NCBI RefSeq assembly: GCF_900002575.1
Contig: NZ_LN650648.1
Coordinates: forward strand, 372,001-436,000
Direction of reading: 5' to 3'
DNA from: Romboutsia hominis
GTDB taxonomy: Bacteria; Bacillota; Clostridia; Peptostreptococcales; Peptostreptococcaceae
Length of the DNA stretch: 64,000 nucleotides
Below, one piece after another: positions 8,229 to 21,050 of this stretch (the first letter of the stretch is position 1; every line of letters begins with the position of its first letter). A program made the translations under genes and the position numbers. The notes beneath the pieces are model-generated. The model was not told the origin of the DNA, ran no database searches, and was given only the letters and a program-made list of their open reading frames with translations.

Positions 8229-8253
8229 ACTTTTTTTTAAAATACTATATACT
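8226..8253 (+). promoter_or_regulatory. Promoter of the ABC exporter operon
   Basis: TTGACT (8226-8231), a 16-bp spacer and TATACT (8248-8253) fit a sigma-A promoter. The 23-bp inverted repeat overlaps the -35 box, and an ATACTATATAC copy overlaps the -10 box. Confidence 0.65.
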
Positions 8254-8374
8254 TAAAAAATATAATAGTTAAAAAGTATAACTATTAACTAGTATAAGTA
8301 GTTTAATATTATTATACATCAAAAACTATAAATTGTGTAAAAAGACTAAAATTAAATGGAGGGAATTTTAAGCT

Positions 8375-10597
8375 ATGTTTAAGATTTTTAAATACTCAAA
8401 ACCGTTTATTGTGTCAATTATTATGGCGGTTATGCTTTTAGTAGTTCAAGCAATGTGTGATTTATCATTGCCTGATTATACTTCAAACATAGTAAACGTA
8501 GGAATTCAACAAAGTGGTATAGAAAATGCAGTACCAGTTGTTATAAGAGAAACAGAATTTAAGAAGTTAAAAATATTTATGAACGACACTGAAAAAGAAA
8601 AGGTTGAAAAATATTATAACTTGATAGACAAAGAAGACTTAAGTGACAAGGAGTATAACAAAGAAGTTGAAAAGTATCCTGCACTTAAGAATGAACCTTT
8701 ATACCAATTAAATACTAAAGATAAAGATGTTATAGATAGCTTAAACAAGATAATGTCTGACTCTATGATGAGAGTAGCAGCTATAAATATGGCTAGTGAT
8801 AAAGGCGATATACCAAATGTACCAAAGGGTACTGATATATGGCCTATGATAGAAAATATGCCAAAGGCTCAATTAGATACTATGATGAAGCCTATTGATG
8901 AAAAAATAGATGATTTAGATCCTAGCATGCTTACTCAATCAGCTATTTATGCAGTTAAAACTGAATATGAAAAAATAGGCATGGACTTAACTAAGTTACA
9001 AAACAATTATATATTCAAAACAGGAGCGATAATGATAGTAATAGCTCTTGTAGGTATGGCAGCTACAATATCAGTAGTTTATATAGCTGGTAGAGTTGGT
9101 GCAGGTGTAGGAAGAAATATACGTAAAGATGTATTTAGAAAAGTTGTAGGATTTTCTAATGTAGAATTTAACAAATTTTCTACAGCATCACTTATAACTC
9201 GTAGTACAAATGATATACAACAGATACAAGTATTTACTGCGATGTTTATAAAGATGGTATTTTATGCTCCAATACTAGGGATAGGTGGGGTATTAAAAGT
9301 ACTAGATACAGATACTTCTATGTCTTGGATAATAGGAGTGGCTATTGGTGCAATACTAATAGTTGTTACAGTATTATTTAGTTTAGCTATACCGAAGTTT
9401 AATAGAGTTCAAAAGCTTATAGATAAATTAAACCTAGTAACACGTGAATCATTAACAGGAATGTTAGTTATAAGAGCTTTTAGTACTCAAAAAATAGAAG
9501 AAGAAAGATTTGATGAAACAAATACTCTTTTAAGAAAAACAAATACATTTGTAAATCGTATAATGACTATGATGATGCCGACTATGATGCTTATTATGAA
9601 TATAACAACTGTACTAATAGTATGGGTTGGGGCTAAGCAAATAGATGCAGGTGCGATGCAAGTCGGGGATATGATGGCATTTATACAATACTCTATGCAA
9701 ATAATAATGGCATTCTTAATGATATCAATGTTATCAGTAATACTTCCAAGAGCAGCTGTATCAGCTAAGCGTATAATGGAAGTACTAGGTACAGAAGTAT
9801 CTATAAAAGATGTTGAAAACACTAAAATATTTGATGATTCAAAAGATGGAGAAGTTGAATTTAAAAACGTATCATTTAAATACCCTAATGCAGAAGATAA
9901 TGTATTAAGTGATATAAGTTTTGTTGCTAAGCCAGGTCAAACAACTGCATTTATAGGAAGTACAGGAAGTGGTAAATCAACTCTAATAAACCTTATACCT
10001 CGTTTCTTTGATGCTACTGAGGGAGAAGTTTTAGTAAATGGAGTTAATATAAAGGACGTAAGCCAACACGATCTTAGAGAAAAAATAGGATATGTACCTC
10101 AAAAAGGAGTTTTATTCTCTGGAACAATAGATAGTAATATAAAATATGGTGCAAGAGATATAAGTAAGGAAGAAGTTGAAAGAGCAGCACAAACAGCTCA
10201 AGCAATGGAGTTTATATCTACTAAGCCAGAAAAATTCGAAACTGAAATATCTCAAGGTGGTACGAATGTATCTGGAGGTCAAAAGCAAAGACTTTCTATC
10301 GCTCGTGCTTTAGCTAAAAAGCCTAAGATATTTATATTTGATGATAGTTTCTCAGCTTTAGATTTAAAAACAGATGCAAAACTTAGAAAAGAACTGAAAA
10401 ATCAAACTGGAGATTCAACAGTTTTAATAGTAGCTCAAAGAATCAGTACTATAATGAATGCAGAGCAAATAATAGTGCTTGATGAAGGAAAGATGGTAGG
10501 TAAAGGAACTCATCAAGAGCTAATAGAAAACTGTGACGTATATAAGCAAATTGCACTATCTCAGTTATCAAAGGAGGAGTTAGTCAATGAGTGTTAA
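8375..10597 (+). CDS. ABC exporter subunit 1 (permease-ATPase, degenerate-site half)
   Basis: A 740-residue half-transporter with an N-terminal membrane domain and a C-terminal ATPase. A long hydrophilic segment (about residues 45-212) sits between TM1 and TM2 and should be extracellular. In the ATPase, Walker A is GSTGSGKS (528-535) and the signature is VSGGQ. Walker B ends in FDDS, with Asp in place of the catalytic Glu, and the switch loop is AQR, with Gln in place of His. These are the marks of the non-catalytic half of heterodimeric exporters such as TM287/288 or BmrCD. The gene overlaps its partner by 11 bp. Together they probably export drugs or peptides under MarR control. GGAGGG precedes the start. 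Confidence 0.92.
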   Translation: MFKIFKYSKPFIVSIIMAVMLLVVQAMCDLSLPDYTSNIVNVGIQQSGIENAVPVVIRETEFKKLKIFMNDTEKEKVEKYYNLIDKEDLSDKEYNKEVEKYPALKNEPLYQLNTKDKDVIDSLNKIMSDSMMRVAAINMASDKGDIPNVPKGTDIWPMIENMPKAQLDTMMKPIDEKIDDLDPSMLTQSAIYAVKTEYEKIGMDLTKLQNNYIFKTGAIMIVIALVGMAATISVVYIAGRVGAGVGRNIRKDVFRKVVGFSNVEFNKFSTASLITRSTNDIQQIQVFTAMFIKMVFYAPILGIGGVLKVLDTDTSMSWIIGVAIGAILIVVTVLFSLAIPKFNRVQKLIDKLNLVTRESLTGMLVIRAFSTQKIEEERFDETNTLLRKTNTFVNRIMTMMMPTMMLIMNITTVLIVWVGAKQIDAGAMQVGDMMAFIQYSMQIIMAFLMISMLSVILPRAAVSAKRIMEVLGTEVSIKDVENTKIFDDSKDGEVEFKNVSFKYPNAEDNVLSDISFVAKPGQTTAFIGSTGSGKSTLINLIPRFFDATEGEVLVNGVNIKDVSQHDLREKIGYVPQKGVLFSGTIDSNIKYGARDISKEEVERAAQTAQAMEFISTKPEKFETEISQGGTNVSGGQKQRLSIARALAKKPKIFIFDDSFSALDLKTDAKLRKELKNQTGDSTVLIVAQRISTIMNAEQIIVLDEGKMVGKGTHQELIENCDVYKQIALSQLSKEELVNEC

Positions 10598-12437
10598 GAA
10601 AAGCAAAAGACCTATGAGAATGGGTGGAGGACCTTCTATGATGGCAGGTTCAGAAAAAGCAAAAGACTTTAAAGGGACTATGAAAAAATTACTTAATCGT
10701 TTAAGTCCATATAAAGTGTCATTAATATTTGTTGTATTATTTGCTATAGGTAGTGCGGTATTTACTATAGTGGGACCTAAAATATTAGGTAATGCAACAA
10801 CAGAAATATTTGAAGGATTAGTAAGCAAAGTAAGTGGAAGCGGAAGCGGAATAGATTTTACTAGCATATCAAAAACACTAGCTATGCTAGTTGGATTATA
10901 TGTTATAAGTGCACTGTTTTCATTTGTTCAGACATTTGTTACATCTGATATATCACAAAAGGTATCTTATAATTTAAGAAAAGAGATATCAGAAAAAATA
11001 AACAAATTACCTCTTAAATACTTTGATGGAACAACAAACGGAGAAGTATTATCGAGAGTTACTAACGATGTAGATGCAATAAGTCAAAACTTAAACCAAA
11101 TACTATCACAGATGATAACTGCAGCGACAGTACTTATAGGTGTACTAGTGATGATGTTATCAATAAGTGTAAGTATGACTTTAGTAACTTTAGTAATAAT
11201 ACCTTTAGCATTAGTATTTATAAGTATTGTTGTTAAAAAATCTCAAAAACACTTTAAAGATCAACAAGAGTACTTAGGTCACACTAATGGTCACATAGAG
11301 GAAATATATAGTGGGCACAATATAATGAAAGCATTTAATGGTGAAGAAAAAGCTATTGAAGAATTTAATGAGCTAAACAATACATTATATAATTCTGCTT
11401 GGAAATCTCAAGCATTATCTGGAATGATGATGCCTATAATGACTTTTATAGGAAACTTAGGATATGTAATGGTAGCTATAATGGGTGGATATCTTACAAT
11501 AAAGAAAAAAATAGAAGTTGGGGATATACTATCATTTATTCAATATGTAAGATCATTTATGCAACCAATAGCACAAACAGCTCAAATTGCCAATGTAATG
11601 CAACAAACGGCAGCTGCTGCTGAAAGAGTATTTGAATTCTTAAGTGAAGATGAAGAAATGGAAGAAACTAAAACACCTGTATCAACTGAAAATATTAAAG
11701 GTGAAGTTGAATTTGAAAATGTAAACTTTGGATACAGTGATGATAAAATAATAATAAATGATTTCTCAATAAAAATAAAATCAGGTCAAAAAGTAGCGAT
11801 AGTAGGTCCTACAGGAGCAGGTAAAACTACAATAGTAAAACTTCTTATGAGATTCTATGAGTTAAATAGTGGAAAGATATTAATAGATGGACACGATATA
11901 AAAGAATTTACAAGAAGAGATTTAAGAAATCTATTTGGTATGGTTTTACAAGATACTTGGTTATTTAATGGAAGTATAATGGATAATATACGTTATGGAA
12001 ACCTTAAAGCGAGTGATGAAGAGGTTATAAAAGCAGCAAAACTTGCGCATGCAGATCACTTTATAAAGACATTAAGTGATGGATATAATATGGAAATAAA
12101 TGAAGAGGCTAACAATATATCTCAAGGTCAAAAACAATTACTAACAATAGCAAGAGCTATACTTGCAGACCCAAAAATATTAATATTAGATGAAGCAACA
12201 AGCTCTGTTGATACTCGTACAGAAGTATTAATACAACAAGCTATGGAAAATCTTATGGAAGGTAGAACAAGCTTTATAATAGCTCATAGATTATCTACTA
12301 TAAGAAATGCTGATTTAATATTAGTAATGAAAGATGGGGACATAGTAGAACAAGGTAGTCATGATGAATTACTAAAAGAAGGCGGATTCTATTCTGAATT
12401 ATACAATAGTCAGTTTGAAGAAGTAGAAGCCTGTTAA
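10587..12437 (+). CDS. ABC exporter subunit 2 (permease-ATPase, catalytic half)
   Basis: A 616-residue partner of the preceding half-transporter. It has six membrane helices after a basic Gly/Met-rich N-terminus. In the ATPase, Walker A is GPTGAGKT (about 407-414), Walker B is the canonical LILDEATSSVD and the switch loop is AHRLST. Its signature motif is ISQGQ instead of LSGGQ. In a heterodimer this altered signature faces the partner's Asp-containing Walker B, which gives one degenerate and one competent ATP site. The start has AAGGAGG within the end of the upstream gene, and the 11-bp overlap suggests translational coupling. A terminator follows. Confidence 0.92.
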   Translation: MSVKKSKRPMRMGGGPSMMAGSEKAKDFKGTMKKLLNRLSPYKVSLIFVVLFAIGSAVFTIVGPKILGNATTEIFEGLVSKVSGSGSGIDFTSISKTLAMLVGLYVISALFSFVQTFVTSDISQKVSYNLRKEISEKINKLPLKYFDGTTNGEVLSRVTNDVDAISQNLNQILSQMITAATVLIGVLVMMLSISVSMTLVTLVIIPLALVFISIVVKKSQKHFKDQQEYLGHTNGHIEEIYSGHNIMKAFNGEEKAIEEFNELNNTLYNSAWKSQALSGMMMPIMTFIGNLGYVMVAIMGGYLTIKKKIEVGDILSFIQYVRSFMQPIAQTAQIANVMQQTAAAAERVFEFLSEDEEMEETKTPVSTENIKGEVEFENVNFGYSDDKIIINDFSIKIKSGQKVAIVGPTGAGKTTIVKLLMRFYELNSGKILIDGHDIKEFTRRDLRNLFGMVLQDTWLFNGSIMDNIRYGNLKASDEEVIKAAKLAHADHFIKTLSDGYNMEINEEANNISQGQKQLLTIARAILADPKILILDEATSSVDTRTEVLIQQAMENLMEGRTSFIIAHRLSTIRNADLILVMKDGDIVEQGSHDELLKEGGFYSELYNSQFEEVEAC

Positions 12438-12443
12438 TAAAAT

Positions 12444-12486
12444 AAAAAGCGATTCTTAAGTTTAATAACTTATGAATCGCTTTTTA
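12444..12486 (+). terminator. Terminator of the ABC exporter operon
   Basis: AAAAAGCGATTC pairs with GAATCGCTTTTT, with TTAAG/CTTAT closing the loop, followed by more T. Confidence 0.85.
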
Positions 12487-12696
12487 TTTTATTAAAATAT
12501 TGTATTTTAAATTATAGAGAAAAGAGTTTTCGTATATATAATTACACATATTTTTATATGAATCTAGAATATAAAAGTACAAATCATAAACACAAAATTA
12601 CAAATACACAGATTGAAAAAGTTACTACAATTAAAGTAAGTAATATAATTTTATAAAACATAACAAATAATATCAAAATTTAAGGAGTGGGGGATT

Positions 12697-13173
12697 ATGC
12701 CAAATATAGTATTAACAAGAATCGATAACAGATTGATACATGGTCAAGTAGCGACAATGTGGTCTTCAAGTGTAGGAGCAAATTTATTATTAGTTGCAAA
12801 TGATGAGGTATGTGCTAATGAATTTAGACAAGGTCTTATGGATATGGCAGCACCAAGCTTTGCGCAAACTAGATATTTTAGTATAGAAAAAACTATAAAT
12901 ATAATAGACAAAGCAAGTGATGCTCAACATATAGCAATAATATGTGAAACTCCACAAGATGTAGTGAGATTAGTAGAAGGTGGAGTACCAATAAAAGAAG
13001 TTAATATAGGAAATATGCATATGGCAGAAGGGAAAAGACAAGTATCTAAAGCTGTATGCGTAGATGATGATGACGTCAAAGCATTTAGACGTCTTCAAGA
13101 ACTTGGTGTGAAGCTAGAAATCAGAAGGGTTCCAAGTGAATCTGCTGAGAGTCTAGATGAACTATTTAAATAA
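12697..13173 (+). CDS. PTS mannose/sorbose-family EIIB
   Basis: A 158-residue cytoplasmic IIB domain with the phosphorylated His15 in RIDNRLIHGQV. The sequence around NLLLVANDEV and GNMHMAEGKRQ is closer to the N-acetylgalactosamine/galactosamine (Aga) IIB proteins than to ManX IIB. It is the first gene of a compact IIB-IIC-IID-IIA operon. GGAGTGGGGG precedes the start. The protein takes a phosphoryl group from IIA and passes it to the sugar bound by IIC/IID. The family is certain; the amino-sugar substrate is inferred from similarity. Confidence 0.92.
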   Translation: MPNIVLTRIDNRLIHGQVATMWSSSVGANLLLVANDEVCANEFRQGLMDMAAPSFAQTRYFSIEKTINIIDKASDAQHIAIICETPQDVVRLVEGGVPIKEVNIGNMHMAEGKRQVSKAVCVDDDDVKAFRRLQELGVKLEIRRVPSESAESLDELFK

Positions 13174-13195
13174 AATTCAATAAGGGGGTAAGTTT

Positions 13196-13963
13196 ATGGA
13201 ATTAAGTTTTATTCAAATTGGTCTTATATTAATAGTTACAATGATAGCAGCAATAGACCAATTTAACTTCTTAGAGTCCTTTTATAGACCGATAGTAATT
13301 GGTCCTATAATAGGAGCTATAATGGGAGATTTACAAACAGGACTTATAGTTGGTGGTTCATATGAACTTATGATGATAGGAGCAATGCCAGTAGGAGGAG
13401 CACAACCTCCAAATGCAGTTATAGGTGGAATAATGGCTACAGTATTTGCTATTCAATCAGGATTAGATACTTCAGCTGCACTACCTCTTGCAATACCATT
13501 TGCATTACTTGGTCAATATGCAGTAACAGCTTTATTTACAGTAATGTCTCCATTAATGGGACTATGTGATAAGGCAGCAGATGAGGCTAATCCAAAAGGT
13601 ATAGATAGAGTCAATTATATGGCTATGGGAATATTAGCAGTATCATTTGCATTGATAGTTTTAGCTGGATTATTATCAGGTCAGGCAATAGGAGAAACTT
13701 TAACAAAAGTATTACCACAATGGGTTTGGGATGGACTAACTGCAGCAGGTAAGATGATGCCAGCACTAGGATTTGCAATGTTACTTAAAGTTATGTTAAG
13801 TAAAGAATATGCATTATTTATGATGTTAGGATTTGTTTTAGTAGCATATGGTAAATTACCACTTTTAGCTATAGCTATAGTAGGTATAGCTGCAGCAGTT
13901 TATGACTTCCATGTAAGTATGAAAACTAAAAATACAGGAGGAGGTATAGGCGATGGCATCTAA
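13196..13963 (+). CDS. PTS mannose/sorbose-family EIIC
   Basis: A 255-residue integral membrane permease with about seven to eight hydrophobic segments. It carries the EII-Sor PTS signature region GGSYELMMIGAMPVGGAQPP, typical of the AgaC/ManY family. It forms the translocation channel with IID. The start has AAGGGGG upstream, 22 bp after the IIB stop. Its last codons overlap the IID start by 11 bp. Confidence 0.92.
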   Translation: MELSFIQIGLILIVTMIAAIDQFNFLESFYRPIVIGPIIGAIMGDLQTGLIVGGSYELMMIGAMPVGGAQPPNAVIGGIMATVFAIQSGLDTSAALPLAIPFALLGQYAVTALFTVMSPLMGLCDKAADEANPKGIDRVNYMAMGILAVSFALIVLAGLLSGQAIGETLTKVLPQWVWDGLTAAGKMMPALGFAMLLKVMLSKEYALFMMLGFVLVAYGKLPLLAIAIVGIAAAVYDFHVSMKTKNTGGGIGDGI

Positions 13964-14792
13964 TACAGAAGCATTAAAAAGTCAAAGAGAGTATATCGAT
14001 AAAACAGAAGGCGAAACTCTTGACAATAAAACATTAAATCAAATGGCTTGGAGATCAATGTTTTTACAAGCATCATTTAACTATGAAAGAATGCAAGCTG
14101 GAGGATGGTTATACTCTATACTTCCAGGGCTTAAAAAAATACACAAAAACAAAGAAGATTTATCAACATCAATGAAACATAATATGGAGTTTTTCAACTG
14201 CCATCCGTTTTTAATAACATTTGTTATGGGGATAATATTATCTCTTGAACAAAAAAAGGCAGATGTTCAAACTATACGTGCTCTAAGAGTTGCAGCAATG
14301 GGACCTTTAGGTGGTATAGGAGATGCAATATTCTGGTTTACATTATTACCAATATCTGCAGGTATAGGAGCGAATCTTTCTTTACAAGGAAGTATATTAG
14401 GACCAATTATATTCTTTGTGTTATTTAATATAGTACATTTAGGATTGAGATTTGGTCTTATGCATTGGTCATATAAAGTTGGTGTTGAAGGTATAACTAA
14501 GCTTACTAAAAATGCTAAAGAATTTACTAGATCAGCTACAGTACTTGGTATGATAGTAGTAGGAGCATTAATAGCATCATATGTAAATATAAATATAGTT
14601 ACTCCAGAATACTTAAGTATGTCTGGAACTATAGACTTACAAAAGATACTAGATTCTATAATGCCATGTTTATTACCTCTTGGATTAACATTTGGAATGT
14701 ATGGATTAGTTAAGAAAAATGTTTCCCCGTTAGTTAATATATTAGTATTAGTAGTAATAGGATTAATAGGAGCATTCTTAGGTATACTCTAG
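13953..14792 (+). CDS. PTS mannose/sorbose-family EIID
   Basis: A 279-residue IID membrane subunit. The amphipathic N-terminal half holds the family motifs (MAWRSMFLQASFNYERMQAGG and the MEFFNCHPF region). GPLGGIGDAIFWFTLLPI follows, then several membrane helices near the C-terminus. It completes the sugar channel with IIC. The start overlaps IIC by 11 bp behind GGAGG, so the two are probably translationally coupled. Confidence 0.92.
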   Translation: MASNTEALKSQREYIDKTEGETLDNKTLNQMAWRSMFLQASFNYERMQAGGWLYSILPGLKKIHKNKEDLSTSMKHNMEFFNCHPFLITFVMGIILSLEQKKADVQTIRALRVAAMGPLGGIGDAIFWFTLLPISAGIGANLSLQGSILGPIIFFVLFNIVHLGLRFGLMHWSYKVGVEGITKLTKNAKEFTRSATVLGMIVVGALIASYVNINIVTPEYLSMSGTIDLQKILDSIMPCLLPLGLTFGMYGLVKKNVSPLVNILVLVVIGLIGAFLGIL

Positions 14793-14801
14793 GAGGATAA
14801 A

Positions 14802-15203
14802 ATGATAATAATAACAGGACATGGGAATTTTGGAAGTGGACTTAAAAGTAGTTTGGATTTAATTGCAGGAAAATATGATTTTATAAAAACTGTTGATTTT
14901 ACAGAAAATAAATCATCAGATGATTTAAAAGAAGAAATAAGAAACATAGTTAAAGATACTTATAATAAAGTATATATATTTACAGATTTACCTGGAGGAA
15001 CTCCTTTTAAGGTTAGTAGTGAATTAACATTAGAACATTCGAATATAGAAGTTTTTTGTGGAACTAATCTGCCAATGCTAGTTGAATCTACTATGATGGT
15101 GTCTCTAGGATTTGAGATTGATAGTGAGGCTATAAAGACAGCTGGAATAAACAGTATAAAACCGCCAATAAGAAAAGTTGTGTTGGCTGAAGATGGAATA
15201 TAA
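14802..15203 (+). CDS. PTS mannose/sorbose-family EIIA
   Basis: A 133-residue cytoplasmic IIA domain. The phospho-acceptor is His7 in ITGHGNFGSGL, and the LPGGTPF motif is kept. It receives phosphate from HPr and gives it to IIB. The start has AGGAGG upstream, 9 bp after IID. The operon ends here with a terminator. It carries no deacetylase, deaminase, aldolase or regulator gene, so the sugar must be processed by enzymes encoded elsewhere. Confidence 0.92.
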   Translation: MIIITGHGNFGSGLKSSLDLIAGKYDFIKTVDFTENKSSDDLKEEIRNIVKDTYNKVYIFTDLPGGTPFKVSSELTLEHSNIEVFCGTNLPMLVESTMMVSLGFEIDSEAIKTAGINSIKPPIRKVVLAEDGI

Positions 15204-15208
15204 ATTAT

Positions 15209-15246
15209 AAAAAAGGAGGATGCAAAATTGCATTCTTCTTTTTTTA
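15209..15246 (+). terminator. Terminator of the PTS operon
   Basis: AAAAAGGAGGATGCAA pairs with TTGCATTCTTCTTTTT (with G-U pairs) and is followed by a T run just after the IIA stop. Confidence 0.75.
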
Positions 15247-15331
15247 TAATTTATTTAAGCTTTTTATAATAAAAAATAATATTATGGAAAAATTAAATAT
15301 AATTATGCTATTTCTTACAGGAGGAAGTAAT

Positions 15332-15613
15332 ATGGACAATATAAGAGAAACTAGATATAAAAGAGAAGATGGAACATATGATATATCTTTAGAAGTTAAA
15401 GATTCTGCATACTTTAATGTATTTGATAACGCAGACACAACATCAGGTAAAGAATTTCTAAGAGATTATTTAAAAAGTAATGCAGATGATGCTAGATATG
15501 CGGATATTTCTGTAAATCATAATAAGGGTAGACGTATAGTAAGCATAAAAGCTAAACTAGATTATGAAGGTAATATGCACACATCATATGATAACAGAAG
15601 AAAATTATATTAA
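15332..15613 (+). CDS. Protein of unknown function, 93 aa
   Basis: I do not recognise this small soluble protein. The start at 15332 has a strong CAGGAGG site; the frame extends to 15284 without one. The product begins MDNIRETRYKREDGTYD, is strongly charged and has no Cys or membrane segment. The alternating pattern (TYDISLEVKDSAYFNVF, RRIVSIKAKLDYEG) suggests a small beta-rich fold. It stands alone between the PTS terminator and the rRNA operon. Confidence 0.65.
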   Translation: MDNIRETRYKREDGTYDISLEVKDSAYFNVFDNADTTSGKEFLRDYLKSNADDARYADISVNHNKGRRIVSIKAKLDYEGNMHTSYDNRRKLY

Positions 15614-15630
15614 ATAAAAAATAATATACA

Positions 15631-15691
15631 TATTGTACTAGTTAAAATTAATTATAAAAATAAAGATAAGAAAAAATTAACTAGTACAATA
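15631..15691. repeat. 15-bp inverted repeat upstream of the rRNA operon
   Basis: TATTGTACTAGTTAA (15631-15645) is perfectly repeated in inverse at 15677-15691 with a 31-bp A-rich spacer. It could end transcription of the 93-aa gene, but the T run after it is weak. It lies 85 bp upstream of the rRNA promoter. Confidence 0.6.
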
Positions 15692-15775
15692 TATTTAAAA
15701 CTAAGTGAATATAAGTAATTTATTGATATTAATATTAAATAATAAATATAAAAATAAAAAAGTTTATAAAAAGTA

Positions 15776-15804
15776 TTGACGATATAAAATTATGGTGATA
15801 TAGT
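15776..15804 (+). promoter_or_regulatory. rRNA operon promoter
   Basis: TTGACG (15776-15781), a 17-bp spacer and TATAGT (15799-15804) form a strong sigma-A promoter about 235 bp upstream of 16S. Transcription should start near 15811. Confidence 0.8.
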
Positions 15805-15865
15805 ATTACTTGTCCTTAAGAAAAGGGCAAAGCAAAAAAGTAAGCGCCGACACAGTCGCTTAAAA

Positions 15866-15895
15866 TGAACTTTGAAAATTAAACAGTAGGTTAAT
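15866..15895 (+). other. Left arm of the 16S rRNA processing stem
   Basis: This leader segment (TGAACTTTGAAAATTAAACA...) is nearly the reverse complement of 17552-17581, just beyond the 16S 3' end. The pair would form the long RNase III stem that loops out pre-16S rRNA. Confidence 0.7.
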
Positions 15896-16039
15896 TTATA
15901 TAACTGATTCTTAAAGAATCGAAAACAAACCAAGCCAGATATTCAGATAATGATAGTCTGAGCAGGAAAACTTATATTTGAGCAACAGAATAAGTTGAGT
16001 GAATACGAAACTTGTTTGTTGGCGATATAAATTCAAATT

Positions 16040-20676
<4,637 letters not shown>

Positions 20677-20735
20677 CATTTAAATGATGAATCTAAATGG
20701 TATACAGTTTTGAAAGTACTAATAAAACTAAATAT

Positions 20736-20809
20736 GCGGGTGTAGCTCAATGGTAGAGTTCCGGCCTTCCAAGCCGGCTGTGAGGGTTCGATCCCCTTCA
20801 CCCGCTCCA
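20736..20809 (+). tRNA. tRNA-Gly (anticodon UCC)
   Basis: A 74-nt tRNA with encoded CCA. The acceptor stem is GCGGGTG/CACCCGC, the D loop is AGCTCAATGGTAGAGT, the anticodon stem-loop is CCGGC-CTTCCAA-GCCGG (anticodon TCC, reads GGA), and the T arm is GGGTTCGATCCC. It sits between 23S and 5S in the rRNA operon. Confidence 0.95.
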
Positions 20810-20818
20810 GATAAAGAT

Positions 20819-20937
20819 TATGTGGTTATTATAGCAAAGAGGATACACCTGTTTCCATACCGAACACAGAAGTTAAGCTCTTTAGCGCTGATGGTACTTG
20901 GGGGGCGACCCCCTGGGAGAGTAAGACGTAGCCACGT
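20819..20937 (+). rRNA. rrf: 5S ribosomal RNA
   Basis: About 118 nt. TGTGG at the 5' end pairs with CCACG at the 3' end. The conserved core CCATACCGAACACAGAAGTTAAGC and the loop region GATGGTACTTGGGGGGCGACC are present. It follows tRNA-Gly by 9 bp and closes the operon. The ends are approximate. Confidence 0.93.
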
Positions 20938-20952
20938 AATCTTTTTTATTTT

Positions 20953-20984
20953 AAGAAACTATTGAAAAATAGTTTCTTTTTTTG
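20953..20984 (+). terminator. rRNA operon terminator
   Basis: The hairpin AAGAAACTATT/AATAGTTTCTT is followed by a T run, 16 bp after 5S. Confidence 0.88.
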
Positions 20985-21050
20985 TTTATCTATACTCAAA
21001 TTATAGATAATAGGGAATACTAAATTTTATTTATATTAAGGAGGGATGAA

